In this document: piece by piece, positions 36,214-44,900 of the stretch
Layout of the letters: every line of letters begins with the position of its first letter
How positions within the stretch are numbered: position 1 is the first letter of the stretch
Assembly (NCBI RefSeq): GCF_003367245.1
Contig: NZ_QRGR01000028.1
Location: 22,189-86,188 of the forward strand
Direction of reading: 5' to 3'
Source: Pontibacter diazotrophicus
GTDB taxonomy: Bacteria > Bacteroidota > Bacteroidia > Cytophagales > Hymenobacteraceae
DNA length: 64,000 bases
Translations under genes and position numbers: made by a program
Notes under the pieces: generated by a model
What the model saw: only the letters and a program-made list of their open reading frames with translations
Databases searched by the model: none
What the model was told of the DNA's origin: nothing

Positions 36214-37290
36214 ATGGCTAAAAAGTCATTTTACAGTACAAGATTTAGAAATATTGGCTTAGTAACAGTTTTTGCTGTTTACTTCCTGATATTAGTCGGA
36301 GGAATCGTACGAAGCACAGGTTCCGGAATGGGTTGCCCAGACTGGCCGAAATGCTTCGGCAGTTGGGTTCCTCCGACTGATGTCAGCCAATTACCAGAAG
36401 ATTACCTGGAGGTATACAAACAGAAGCGAATAGAGAAAAACGAGAAGTTAGCTGCTAATTTAGACAAACTTGGGTTTGAACAACTGGCCGCCTCTATCTT
36501 CTCCCATCCAAGTCAGTACATCGAAACAGAGTTCAATGCAACCAAGACCTGGATCGAGTACGTGAATCGCTTAGTAGGTGTACTGATAGGTATTTTTGTT
36601 TTTCTGACAGTTGTGTATGCTGTCCCGTATCTCAGGCGCGACAAAGCCGTTTTCTATTTAGCGCTGGGAAGTTTTGTGCTGGTGGGGCTGCAGGGTTGGT
36701 TAGGTTCTATTGTTGTCTCTACTAATCTATTGCCAATTACAGTAACAGTGCACATGGCACTGGCGCTGGTGTTGGTGGCAATGCTGCAATATGCTGTTGC
36801 ACGTGCGCAAAAAGATGATTTTAACAGTCATTTTGTCTACTCACCAAAGATAAACGGGCTTTTGTGGTTGCTGGGTCTGATAACTTTCGGGCAGATACTA
36901 TTGGGCACACAGGTACGGGAAGAGGTAGATATTATAGCGTCTGTGTTAGGAGACGCAAACAGAGAGCAATGGATTGGAGAGCTAGGTATCAATTTTTATA
37001 TACACCGTTCCTTTTCTATTCTGGTGCTGGGCCTGCACCTATATGTTGCTTTCCTGCTTTACGGGCTAAAAGACAGGGCCATTAGGAAAATGACTCACTT
37101 TATGCTGGCAATAGTAGCCTTGGAAATAGTGCTAGGTATAGGTTTGGCTTATTTTGCTATACCCCCGGTGCTACAACCGCTGCACTTAACCTTTGCCGCT
37201 TTACTGTTTGGTCTGCAGTTTCAATTGTTGATAGTTTATCATTATGCCTCTCGTGAGGCTATTAAAAAGTCAGTAGTAGTTCATCGATAA
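36214..37290 (+). CDS. ctaA: Heme A synthase
   Basis: A 358-residue membrane protein with about eight helices. It starts with the strong CtaA/COX15 signature LVGGIVRSTGSGMGCPDWP, and has the second-half His motifs (NFYIHRSFSILVLGLHL, QPLHLTFAALLFG). A pair of Cys in GCPDWPKCF matches the redox-active pair of this family. It oxidises the methyl group of heme O to give heme A for the aa3 oxidase. The TAA of this gene overlaps the ATG of ctaB by one base, so the two enzymes of the pathway are coupled. Extra soluble residues at 60-110 (EVYKQKRIEKNEKLAANL) form a loop typical of Bacteroidetes versions. Confidence 0.95.
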   Translation: MAKKSFYSTRFRNIGLVTVFAVYFLILVGGIVRSTGSGMGCPDWPKCFGSWVPPTDVSQLPEDYLEVYKQKRIEKNEKLAANLDKLGFEQLAASIFSHPSQYIETEFNATKTWIEYVNRLVGVLIGIFVFLTVVYAVPYLRRDKAVFYLALGSFVLVGLQGWLGSIVVSTNLLPITVTVHMALALVLVAMLQYAVARAQKDDFNSHFVYSPKINGLLWLLGLITFGQILLGTQVREEVDIIASVLGDANREQWIGELGINFYIHRSFSILVLGLHLYVAFLLYGLKDRAIRKMTHFMLAIVALEIVLGIGLAYFAIPPVLQPLHLTFAALLFGLQFQLLIVYHYASREAIKKSVVVHR

Positions 37291-38186
37291 TGTTAGTACA
37301 GCAAACTTCGTCGTTACTGCCTGCGTCGTCTATGGCACAAAAAGCAAAAGCGTATTTTAAACTCTTGAAGTTCAGATTAAGCTTTACTGTGGCTTTTTCC
37401 AGTGCTATTGGTTTTATATTAGGTTACCCGGGAGCCCATTACCTCAGTATCGCCCTGGTGATGTTAGGTGGGCTTTTAGTAACAGGCTCTGCTAATATCA
37501 TTAATCAGGTAATTGAGAAAGACCTGGACAAGCATATGAAGCGAACAGCAAAAAGACCCTTGCCTACAGGAGAGGTATCGGTAACAGAGGCTGTTATTTT
37601 CTGTGTGTTGCTGGGTGTTGCAGGCTTAACTTTACTTGGCTTTTACTTTAACTGGCTAACAGCAGCGCTTTCGCTTCTGTCTCTTGTCCTTTACGGTTTT
37701 GTGTATACACCCCTGAAGCGAGTAAGCCCTATTTGTGTGTTTGTAGGTGCCATACCAGGAGGTATGCCACCGCTTATCGGTTGGGTTGCGGCTACAGGTG
37801 TTTTAAGTGCCGAGGCATGGATACTTTTTGGTATTCAGTTTATATGGCAGTTTCCGCATTTCTGGGCGATAGCCTGGGTGCTGGACGACGACTACAAGAA
37901 GGCTGGGTTCAAGATGCTCCCGATGGAAGGAGGCAAGAACCTCAAAACAGCCATACAAATCATGATATATACCCTGATGCTAATACCATTGAGCCTGCTG
38001 CCTTTGCAGTTCGGTATGACAGGTGTTACATCAGCTATGATAGCGGTGGTATGTGGTGTGCTGTTCCTGGCCCAAACATTTTACCTGATGCGGACCTGCT
38101 CAAAGAAGGCAGCCATGAGCATCATGTTTGGGTCTTTTCTGTATCTGCCTATTGTGCAGATAGCATTTGTATTAGATAAGTTATAA
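37290..38186 (+). CDS. ctaB: Protoheme IX farnesyltransferase (heme O synthase)
   Basis: A 298-residue membrane protein of the UbiA family with nine helices. The prenyltransferase motif is NIINQVIEKDLDKHMKRTAKR, with the Asp-rich D..KHM..T form used by heme O synthases, followed by RPLPTGEVSVTEA. A second conserved stretch is GAIPGGMPPLIGW, then FIWQFPHFWAIAWVLDDDYKKAG. It attaches a farnesyl group to heme B to make heme O, the substrate of CtaA. A further ATG at codon 15 could also be the start, but the one-base overlap with ctaA favours the first. Confidence 0.96.
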   Translation: MLVQQTSSLLPASSMAQKAKAYFKLLKFRLSFTVAFSSAIGFILGYPGAHYLSIALVMLGGLLVTGSANIINQVIEKDLDKHMKRTAKRPLPTGEVSVTEAVIFCVLLGVAGLTLLGFYFNWLTAALSLLSLVLYGFVYTPLKRVSPICVFVGAIPGGMPPLIGWVAATGVLSAEAWILFGIQFIWQFPHFWAIAWVLDDDYKKAGFKMLPMEGGKNLKTAIQIMIYTLMLIPLSLLPLQFGMTGVTSAMIAVVCGVLFLAQTFYLMRTCSKKAAMSIMFGSFLYLPIVQIAFVLDKL

Positions 38187-38197
38187 GAGGGGTAGCC

Positions 38198-38782
38198 ATG
38201 GCTAACGAGCAAATAAAAGAATCTAACACCACGACAGGGGTGCACCCATTAAAATTCTCCCTGTGGTTGATTATTATAAGTATTATCATGATGTTTGCAG
38301 CTTTTACGAGCGCATACATCGTAAGACGGGAAGAAGGTAACTGGCTGGAATTTGACCTGCCCAACATCCTTCTGATAAACACGGTCATCATTGTGCTTAG
38401 CAGCGTTACCATGCAAATGGCGCACAATGCGGCTAAGAAGAATAACCTGAAGCAGCTTAAGTTCATGCTACTGGGCACCCTGATTTTAGGGGTCGCTTTC
38501 CTGATAGGGCAGTGGAATGGATGGGCTGACCTGGTGCAGAATAATATATACTTTGGAGGAACAGGAAGTAACCCTGCCGGCTCATTCCTGTATGTGCTAA
38601 CAGGAGTGCACGGATTTCACCTGATAACAGGGTTGATATTCGTGGCTATCACGTTCTTCAGCAGTTTAAAGTACAAAGTGCACTCTAAAAATATGCTCCG
38701 CATACAATTGTGTACCACCTACTGGCACTTTTTGGGAGGACTTTGGCTATATTTGTATATATTCTTAAGAGTAAATCACTAA
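38198..38782 (+). CDS. Cytochrome c oxidase subunit III family protein (first copy)
   Basis: A 194-residue protein with five hydrophobic helices, of the heme-copper oxidase subunit III family. It has LWLIIISIIMMFAAFTSAYIVRR near the start, and LTGVHGFHLITGLIFVAITF with the helical His, and LCTTYWHFLGGLWLYLYIFL near the end. The short form lacks the first two helices of mitochondrial-type subunit III. It lies directly before a second, longer subunit III gene, so the pair likely form one module or serve different oxidase states. It begins 11 bases after ctaB. Confidence 0.9.
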   Translation: MANEQIKESNTTTGVHPLKFSLWLIIISIIMMFAAFTSAYIVRREEGNWLEFDLPNILLINTVIIVLSSVTMQMAHNAAKKNNLKQLKFMLLGTLILGVAFLIGQWNGWADLVQNNIYFGGTGSNPAGSFLYVLTGVHGFHLITGLIFVAITFFSSLKYKVHSKNMLRIQLCTTYWHFLGGLWLYLYIFLRVNH

Positions 38783-38805
38783 ACACGTTTTTCAATACAT
38801 AAACT

Positions 38806-39555
38806 ATGTCTTCTACTTCAACTACACTGGAAAAACCAAATTCAGGTACATGGGACGGTGGTAACGAGCCCTTGAAGGCGAGCTATGGTAAACTCATGAT
38901 GTGGTTTTTCCTGCTCTCTGATGCGTTTACCTTTGGAGCTTTTCTAATTGTCTATGGTTTATCCCGCCACACGCACTTGCCTTACACAGGTGATCCGGAG
39001 GCTTTTGCCTACTCCACCCAGTGGTGGCCGATACCAGAGAAAGTCTTCAATGCCTTCCCTGGTTTTCATGGGGTAGATCTTCCGCTTGCCTTCGTGGCCT
39101 TGATGACCATGATACTTATCTTAAGTTCCGTAACCATGGTGTTAGCGGTAGAGGCAGGGCATAGAATGGACAAGAATGATGTCCAGAAGTGGTTGCTGTG
39201 GACAATCCTGTTTGGTGCTACTTTCTTAGGTTGCCAGGCGTGGGAGTGGGGTCACTTTATTACAGGTGATGAAGAAGGTATGCTTTTAGCTGATGGTTCG
39301 CGTATTTTTGGCGCTAACCTGACCGTAAACCAATACGGACCTCCCTTGTTCGCCGACCTGTTTTTCTTTATTACGGGTTTCCACGGTACACACGTGTTTT
39401 CAGGGGTTGTGCTGCTGATTATGATTTTCATCAACACAGTGAATGGTGTTTACCATAAGCGGGGGCACTATGAGATGGTGGAAAAAGTAGGCCTTTACTG
39501 GCACTTTGTAGACCTGGTGTGGGTATTCGTATTCACATTCTTCTACCTTATCTAA
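38806..39555 (+). CDS. coxC: Cytochrome c oxidase subunit III (second copy)
   Basis: A 249-residue membrane protein with seven hydrophobic stretches. It has GKLMMWFFLLSDAFTFGAFL, then AFVALMTMILILSSVTMVLAV, CQAWEWGHFI and the closing TGFHGTHVFSGVVLL and VGLYWHFVDLVWVFVF. These are standard subunit III motifs. Subunit III supports the stability of the oxygen-reducing core. It sits 23 bases after the shorter subunit III gene and is followed by subunit IV after 84 bases. I assign coxC to this copy because of its more complete length. Confidence 0.92.
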   Translation: MSSTSTTLEKPNSGTWDGGNEPLKASYGKLMMWFFLLSDAFTFGAFLIVYGLSRHTHLPYTGDPEAFAYSTQWWPIPEKVFNAFPGFHGVDLPLAFVALMTMILILSSVTMVLAVEAGHRMDKNDVQKWLLWTILFGATFLGCQAWEWGHFITGDEEGMLLADGSRIFGANLTVNQYGPPLFADLFFFITGFHGTHVFSGVVLLIMIFINTVNGVYHKRGHYEMVEKVGLYWHFVDLVWVFVFTFFYLI

Positions 39556-39639
39556 TCTTAAAGAAAATAACTTACAGCGTTTGCTTTAGTATACATATAC
39601 AAGAGCAATTTACTGTAGAACTATAGATATTCGAATCAT

Positions 39640-39981
39640 ATGGCACATCATCCTAATAACGACATGCACCATACTGGTGATATTCCTGAGGCACAAACCA
39701 GAGGTATCTGGAAAACATTTTTCATTCTTGTAGCTATTACGGCACTTGAGTTCGTGTTTGCTTTCTTTATGGATGCAGGTACTACCCGTAACGTTATCTT
39801 TATTATCCTGACGCTATTTAAAGCTTTCTATATCGTAGCGGAATTCATGCACCTGAAGCATGAAACAAAAGCGCTGATATGGACCATCATCATTCCATTA
39901 GCGCTGATAGTGTGGCTGATGGTAGCGTTGCTTTCTGAAGGTAGTTACTACTTTAATTCGATTAATAGCTACTTCGAATAA
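39640..39981 (+). CDS. Cytochrome c oxidase subunit IV family protein
   Basis: A 113-residue protein with a His-rich N-terminus (MAHHPNNDMHHTG) and three hydrophobic helices (FFILVAITALEFVFAFFM, VIFIILTLFKAFYIVAEFMH, IWTIIIPLALIVWLMVALL). The motif FKAFYIVAEFMHLKHE is the mark of the small bacterial subunit IV (COX4_pro-like). It is the small accessory subunit of the aa3 oxidase. It is spaced only 12 bases before the SCO gene, in the same operon. Confidence 0.9.
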   Translation: MAHHPNNDMHHTGDIPEAQTRGIWKTFFILVAITALEFVFAFFMDAGTTRNVIFIILTLFKAFYIVAEFMHLKHETKALIWTIIIPLALIVWLMVALLSEGSYYFNSINSYFE

Positions 39982-39993
39982 GTTAAAATCAAT

Positions 39994-40656
39994 ATGAGTA
40001 ATTTAAAGGCACTAATATTAGGAACCCTACTATTAGTGCCTATTCTTATTTTAGGCTTTATAGCTGTTTTTGGAGAACATCATTTCACGCTGCCAAACTA
40101 CTATCCGAAGCTTGACGCCACCGGTCAAGTGCAGTATACAGCACAGGGCGATACTGTTTTCCATGAGATTCCCGATTTTACACTCCTTTCTAACGAAGGC
40201 AAGGTAATTACAGAAGCAGAACTGCAGGGAGATATTTATGTAACACATTTCTTTTCCACTGATTGCCCGCCGGCCTGTAAAAATATATCCTCGCAGTTAG
40301 TGCGTATACAGGAAACTTTTGAGGACAAACCTGAAGTTAAGATTGTATCCATTACAGTTGAACCCGAAAAAGATTCTGTAGAAGCGCTGCAAAACTATGC
40401 TGCTAATTATGGTGCAGAGGCCGGTAAGTGGTACTTTTTAACAGGTGACAAACAGGAGATTTTCAGATTGGCCAAAGAAGGCTTTTTCCTGCCTGAGGCC
40501 GAGTCGCAGCAGGGGCTTACACATAGTGAGCAATTGATGCTGGTAGATAAGGAAGGAAGAATAAGAGGTGTATACGAAGGTACAGACCTAAAGGAGATAG
40601 ACCGGTTAAAGACAGAAATAAACGTGTTGCTGGATGAATACAGTAAAAGAAAGTAA
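39994..40656 (+). CDS. SCO1/SenC-family copper chaperone
   Basis: A 220-residue membrane-anchored thioredoxin-fold protein. After an N-terminal helix (LILGTLLLVPILILGFIAV) it has the copper-binding CPPAC motif (STDCPPACKNISSQL) and the distal His in LTHSEQLMLVDKEGRIRG. SCO proteins load copper into the CuA site of subunit II, which this operon encodes. The redox site is intact. The 3' end overlaps the next gene by 23 bases. Confidence 0.93.
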   Translation: MSNLKALILGTLLLVPILILGFIAVFGEHHFTLPNYYPKLDATGQVQYTAQGDTVFHEIPDFTLLSNEGKVITEAELQGDIYVTHFFSTDCPPACKNISSQLVRIQETFEDKPEVKIVSITVEPEKDSVEALQNYAANYGAEAGKWYFLTGDKQEIFRLAKEGFFLPEAESQQGLTHSEQLMLVDKEGRIRGVYEGTDLKEIDRLKTEINVLLDEYSKRK

Positions 40657-41194
40657 TAACAGGTTGACGAGTGGTGCAGACAAGAAGTTTCTGACCCTCA
40701 TTGCAGTACTGTCTGTACTGATACCCATTGTGGTGGCTGCGCTGTTTTTTATGCCCAAAGAGGGCGGCAGTTCAGTAGATGTATCTTATCTGCCGGCTTT
40801 TCATGCTATCCTAAACTCATTGACAGCTATTGCGCTGGTGATAGGCTACTATAACGTGAAGCGGCAGAATGTAAAGGGGCACAGAGCGGCCATGCTGGCG
40901 GCTTTTAGCTTATCGGCCATCTTTCTTGTATCTTATGTGACGTACCACTTTCTGGGAGAGCGCACGACCTATGGCGGAGAGGGAGCTTTAAAGTTTATTT
41001 ATTACTTCATACTCCTGACGCATATTGTGCTGGCTGTCGTTATTGTGCCACTGGTGCTGCTATCTGTCTATTTTGGTATCTCCAACCAATTGGCCCGTCA
41101 CCGCCGCATTTCCCGCTGGACGTTCCCGATATGGCTGTACGTCGCCGTGACTGGTGTATTAGTTTATCTGCTGATATCGCCGTATTATAGTTAA
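40634..41194 (+). CDS. DUF420 membrane protein
   Basis: A 186-residue protein with five hydrophobic helices. It has FLTLIAVLSVLIPIVVAALFF, LPAFHAILNSLTAIALVIGYY, and THIVLAVVIVPLVLLSVYF. The HAILN...Y..VKRQNVKGHR stretch with an early membrane His and the later THIVLA match DUF420 (CtaM/YozB-like) proteins, which are needed for assembly of heme-copper oxidases in some bacteria. The start lies 23 bases inside the SCO gene, so the two are coupled. Function here is inferred from the family and the position. Confidence 0.85.
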   Translation: MNTVKESNNRLTSGADKKFLTLIAVLSVLIPIVVAALFFMPKEGGSSVDVSYLPAFHAILNSLTAIALVIGYYNVKRQNVKGHRAAMLAAFSLSAIFLVSYVTYHFLGERTTYGGEGALKFIYYFILLTHIVLAVVIVPLVLLSVYFGISNQLARHRRISRWTFPIWLYVAVTGVLVYLLISPYYS

Positions 41195-41226
41195 ACTTCT
41201 CAGTACCCTTAACTGTTTTTCATAAG

Positions 41227-41493
41227 ATGAGACTGAAGATAAATAAAATATTCGCTGCTGTAGTGTTGAGCCTGATGCTGGTTTTTGCCGGCACCGATGC
41301 CTATAGCCAATGTGCCATGTGCCGTGCCACTGTTGAATCTAATGTGGGCACCGGTAAAGGGCATAATCATGAACCAGAGTCAGAAGTTGGTTCAGGCCTG
41401 AACACAGGTATCCTTTACCTGATGGTGATACCTTACCTGCTGATTGGCACGGTTGGCTTCCTATGGTATAAAAACAGCCGCAAAAAGGCGTAA
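41227..41493 (+). CDS. Small CxxC membrane protein of the oxidase operon
   Basis: An 88-residue protein with a signal peptide (MRLKINKIFAAVVLSLMLVF...AYSQ), a CAMC motif right after it (QCAMCRATVESN), a short stretch containing GHNHEPE, and one membrane helix near the C-terminus (GILYLMVIPYLLIGTVGFLWY). Comparable small proteins occur next to cox genes in Bacteroidetes as far as I recall, but I know no function. The Cys pair, the His residues and the neighbours (SCO, DUF420) suggest a role in copper handling or oxidase assembly. It is the last intact gene of the operon. Confidence 0.75.
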   Translation: MRLKINKIFAAVVLSLMLVFAGTDAYSQCAMCRATVESNVGTGKGHNHEPESEVGSGLNTGILYLMVIPYLLIGTVGFLWYKNSRKKA

Positions 41494-41504
41494 GTCAACC
41501 CTCT

Positions 41505-41845
41505 ATTGCAGGAGCCATTCTTGCCTGCCGGTGCACCCGGTGCAGGCAGGGAGAGGTTTTTATTCACTCTTGCTTAAATCTGCAGAAGTTTAACCAGATA
41601 TATACCACCTGCACTGTCTGTGGATTGTATTATGAGGTAGAAGTGGGGCTGTTCTGGAGCGATGTACATCAGTTAAGGTTATTCTGGAGCCATTTTGCCG
41701 GCAGTTGGTATGATGCTGTTCTACCTGGCAAACGAACGACTCACCCATGTGGTTATTACTCACAGTGGTAGCAACTATCATTGTCTACCGCCACTCTTTT
41801 CAGATACGTCCGTATCCTGATGCTTTGTTTCTTTTCCAGAGTTAA
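41505..41845 (+). pseudogene. Decayed DUF983-family gene
   Basis: Three reading frames together give a DUF983-like protein. Frame A (41514-41657) has a Zn-ribbon pair, CTRCRQGEVF and TCTVCGLYYEVEVGLFW. Then the frame shifts by one at about 41656 and continues with GAMYIS, a TAA stop (41674-41676), and GYSGAILPAVGMMLFYLANE. A second shift at about 41750 gives WLLLTVVATIIVYRHSFQIR, ending at TAA 41843-41845. The order and spacing fit the family, usually about 130 residues and found near cytochrome oxidase genes. No ATG is in place at the start (ATT at 41505). The gene is dead; the fused pieces show it was once part of this cluster. Confidence 0.85.
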
Positions 41846-41939
41846 ATACAGGCCCGGCTACAGCAAACGATAGCACGGTTTTTGAATCTATAGGCGATAT
41901 CCTGCGTTTTGCTTAAATTCGTAGATAAACTACGCTGTT

Positions 41940-44900
41940 TTGAATCGGAAATACACCCCTTTAGTTCTTTTTGCTGTGTCGCTGCTGTGCTTTTTAGCAG
42001 CTGCCGCATTACATCTGAATATACCTTTTGCCGCGCCTGCTACAGACCATAGCAGCGAGATAGCTACCATTGCAGCGCATGTTCAGCAGGATATAGATAA
42101 AGCACATCAAAATGCCGAGGCCATTGGCCGTCAATTAGGCAAAAGCAACGTTTCATTCACTTCTTTACTGCACACAGCAGATTACCCTGTCTTTGTGTAC
42201 CGGGGAAACAGGCTTGTTTTCTGGTCAAACCACGCGATAGCGCCTGAGCTTGACTTCCCTTCACCTGCAAACCGGCTCATGGCCGTCCGGAATCAGTATG
42301 GTAGTTTTATTGTCGTCCCACATCAGGCTTATGATTTCAACATAGAGGTATACATTCCCCTGCAGTTAAGTAACCAGATAAGTACTGCTCACTTAAGCCC
42401 GGAGCTGGAGAAAGGGGTTTTTAACACAGTCAGCGGCAATCTAGTGTGGGACCCGGCGGCAGATCTTCCTAAAGTATATAGCAGGAGTGGTAACTTCCTG
42501 TTTGCCGTGGATTTTAGTCAGGCAGCAGAGAAGACACCCTTCGACACACTTGAGCTCATTCTGCTGGCAGCGGGTGGGGTTTTCTTCATCCTGTTTAGTA
42601 TAGCGGTTGCAAAGCATTACATCAGTCGGCAACAGTACAGTAAAGGAATATTGCTTTTTCTTGTGTTGCTGGCGGTTTTCCGCCTGGCGCTGCTGCTGCT
42701 GGACCTGCCTTACGCCATCGCTGAAATAAAGCTTTTCGACCCAAAGCTGTATGCCGCCTCCTTCTGGTCTCCCTCCATAGGCGACCTGGCGCTGAACATG
42801 CTCCTGCTGGTTACTGTTGCCGGCTCAGGTTTGTACTTGTTTGTCCGCAACAGCGTAGTAGCTCAGCTTCATGTTATGCACCGAAAGCAGGCACGGGTGC
42901 TGCAAGTCAGCTGTATGGTGATTTTTTACCTGCTGTTGCTGCTGCTTTTCCAGTTTTACTTTAACATATACCACAATACCCCGCTTACGCTGGACATCAG
43001 CCGCTCACTGGAGCTGACGAAGTATAAAATGGTGCTGTTCGGCATTATGCTGCTGCAGACAGTTGCTTTGTGCATGTTCACCTATATGCTGGCAACAGTG
43101 GTATCGGTGCTGCTGCATAAGGATAAAGGGCTGTGGGGCTTAAAATTGCTTGGAGGAGTAGGCGGTACTTTACTGCTGCTCACAAGCGTATTTTTTCAGG
43201 AGCTCTCCATCGTTATTCTGGTAGGCTTCTTTTTCTGGTTGATTATTATTCTGGCCGCGCAACACCGCAATGCCGTAAGCCTGGCCTACCGTACCTACCT
43301 CTTCTTTTTCCTGGTGCTTATTGTGAGTGCCTTTACAGGTGCTCTGGCGCTTTATTCGCACTATCACAGCGAACTGAAACTGTATAAACAGGAATTTGCC
43401 TATAACATGCTGCAGGACAATGATGTGCTGGGGGAGTACCTGCTGGTTGAAGAGGTGTCGGATAGGGTTGCCTCTGATGAAATGATTCAGATGCAACTGA
43501 TAAGCCCTTATGTGGATGTCTCCTTCATTAAACGAAAAATAACAAAGCAGTACCTGCCGAGTCACTTCAACAAGTATGAGGTTTCGGTGATGCTGTTCGA
43601 TAGTCAGGGAAATGCCTTGGAAAGTGCCGATACAGCGGCCACAAGCCTGCGGGAACTGCGGGCGCGTTTTGATACACCTCAATCGCAGACAGAACATGAG
43701 GACCTGTTTCTGCTAAAGGAGCCTACCCGTGCCGATGCCCGTGTTTACCTCAAGCTGATAAAAGTGCCTATTCAGAATTTTCATGTAGGTACCATTGCAT
43801 TACAGTTAACCCTTAAAAAGCTACAGCCGAACAGCCTGGTGCCAAAGCTACTGGTTGATCAGCGGTATACGCAGCCGTTCCGGCGCGACATGCTGAGCTA
43901 TGCGTACTACAGCGACAACAAACTGCTCTACAGTGAGGGCGATTATGATTATGCCACCAACTTTGACCGGCGCCTGTTGCGGCGGCAGGAGCTTTACAAG
44001 CAGGGCGCGAACCAGAACGATTTCCATCACTTCGGGGTGCGAAGTGCCAATGGCCAGACGCTTGTTATTTCCACAGAGCAGTATGGTGCGCAGGAGATTC
44101 TATCCAATTTCTCTTTCCTGTTTCTAGTGTTTGTGGCGGGGTTGGTACTGGGAGGGCTGGTTTACCTTTTGCTGCAGCGCCACCGTTTGCAGGAGTTCAG
44201 CCCCAATTTCAGCACCAAGATCCAGATATTCCTCAACTTCGGTATTCTGTTGCCTTTGCTGATGGTGAGTATCGCCACGGCAGGCCTGGTTACGGCATCC
44301 TATAAAAAGGATTTAATGGAAACGTACGAACAACGGGGAGAAGCCGTGCAGGAGGCATTATCGCGGCAGCTTAGTGACAGAACGCTACAGAACAGGCGCA
44401 GGCTAGAGGGCCTGATAACAGAGATTGCAGCTATCTCCAAAACAGATATTAACCTCTATAACCGCAATGGCAAACTGCTTGTAACAAGTCAGCCTTTAAT
44501 TTTTGAGGCCGGGCTGTTGTCGAAGCTGGTTAACCCAAGAGCTTTTGCTGCCATTTCAGAGCGGCAGGCCCTTCGGGTGCTGCTGGAGGAGCAAACTGCC
44601 AGCCTCTCCTTTAATGTGGTATACCTGCCGCTGCAGGACGAAGACTCCCCTGGGGAATTAGCGGGCTTCATCGGTATTCCGTTTTTTGACTCGGAAAATG
44701 AGCTCGACCTGAAACTTATTGAGTTGATTACGACCACAATGAACATTTTTACGGTAATGTTTATTACGTTTATGGTGTTAACATTTTTTGCATCACGAAC
44801 ACTGACGGTACCCCTGCGCATGCTGGCCGATAAACTGAAGCGGACATCCTTAACCGGTAAAAACCAAATGCTGGCCTACGAAGGCGCGGATGAAATCGGC

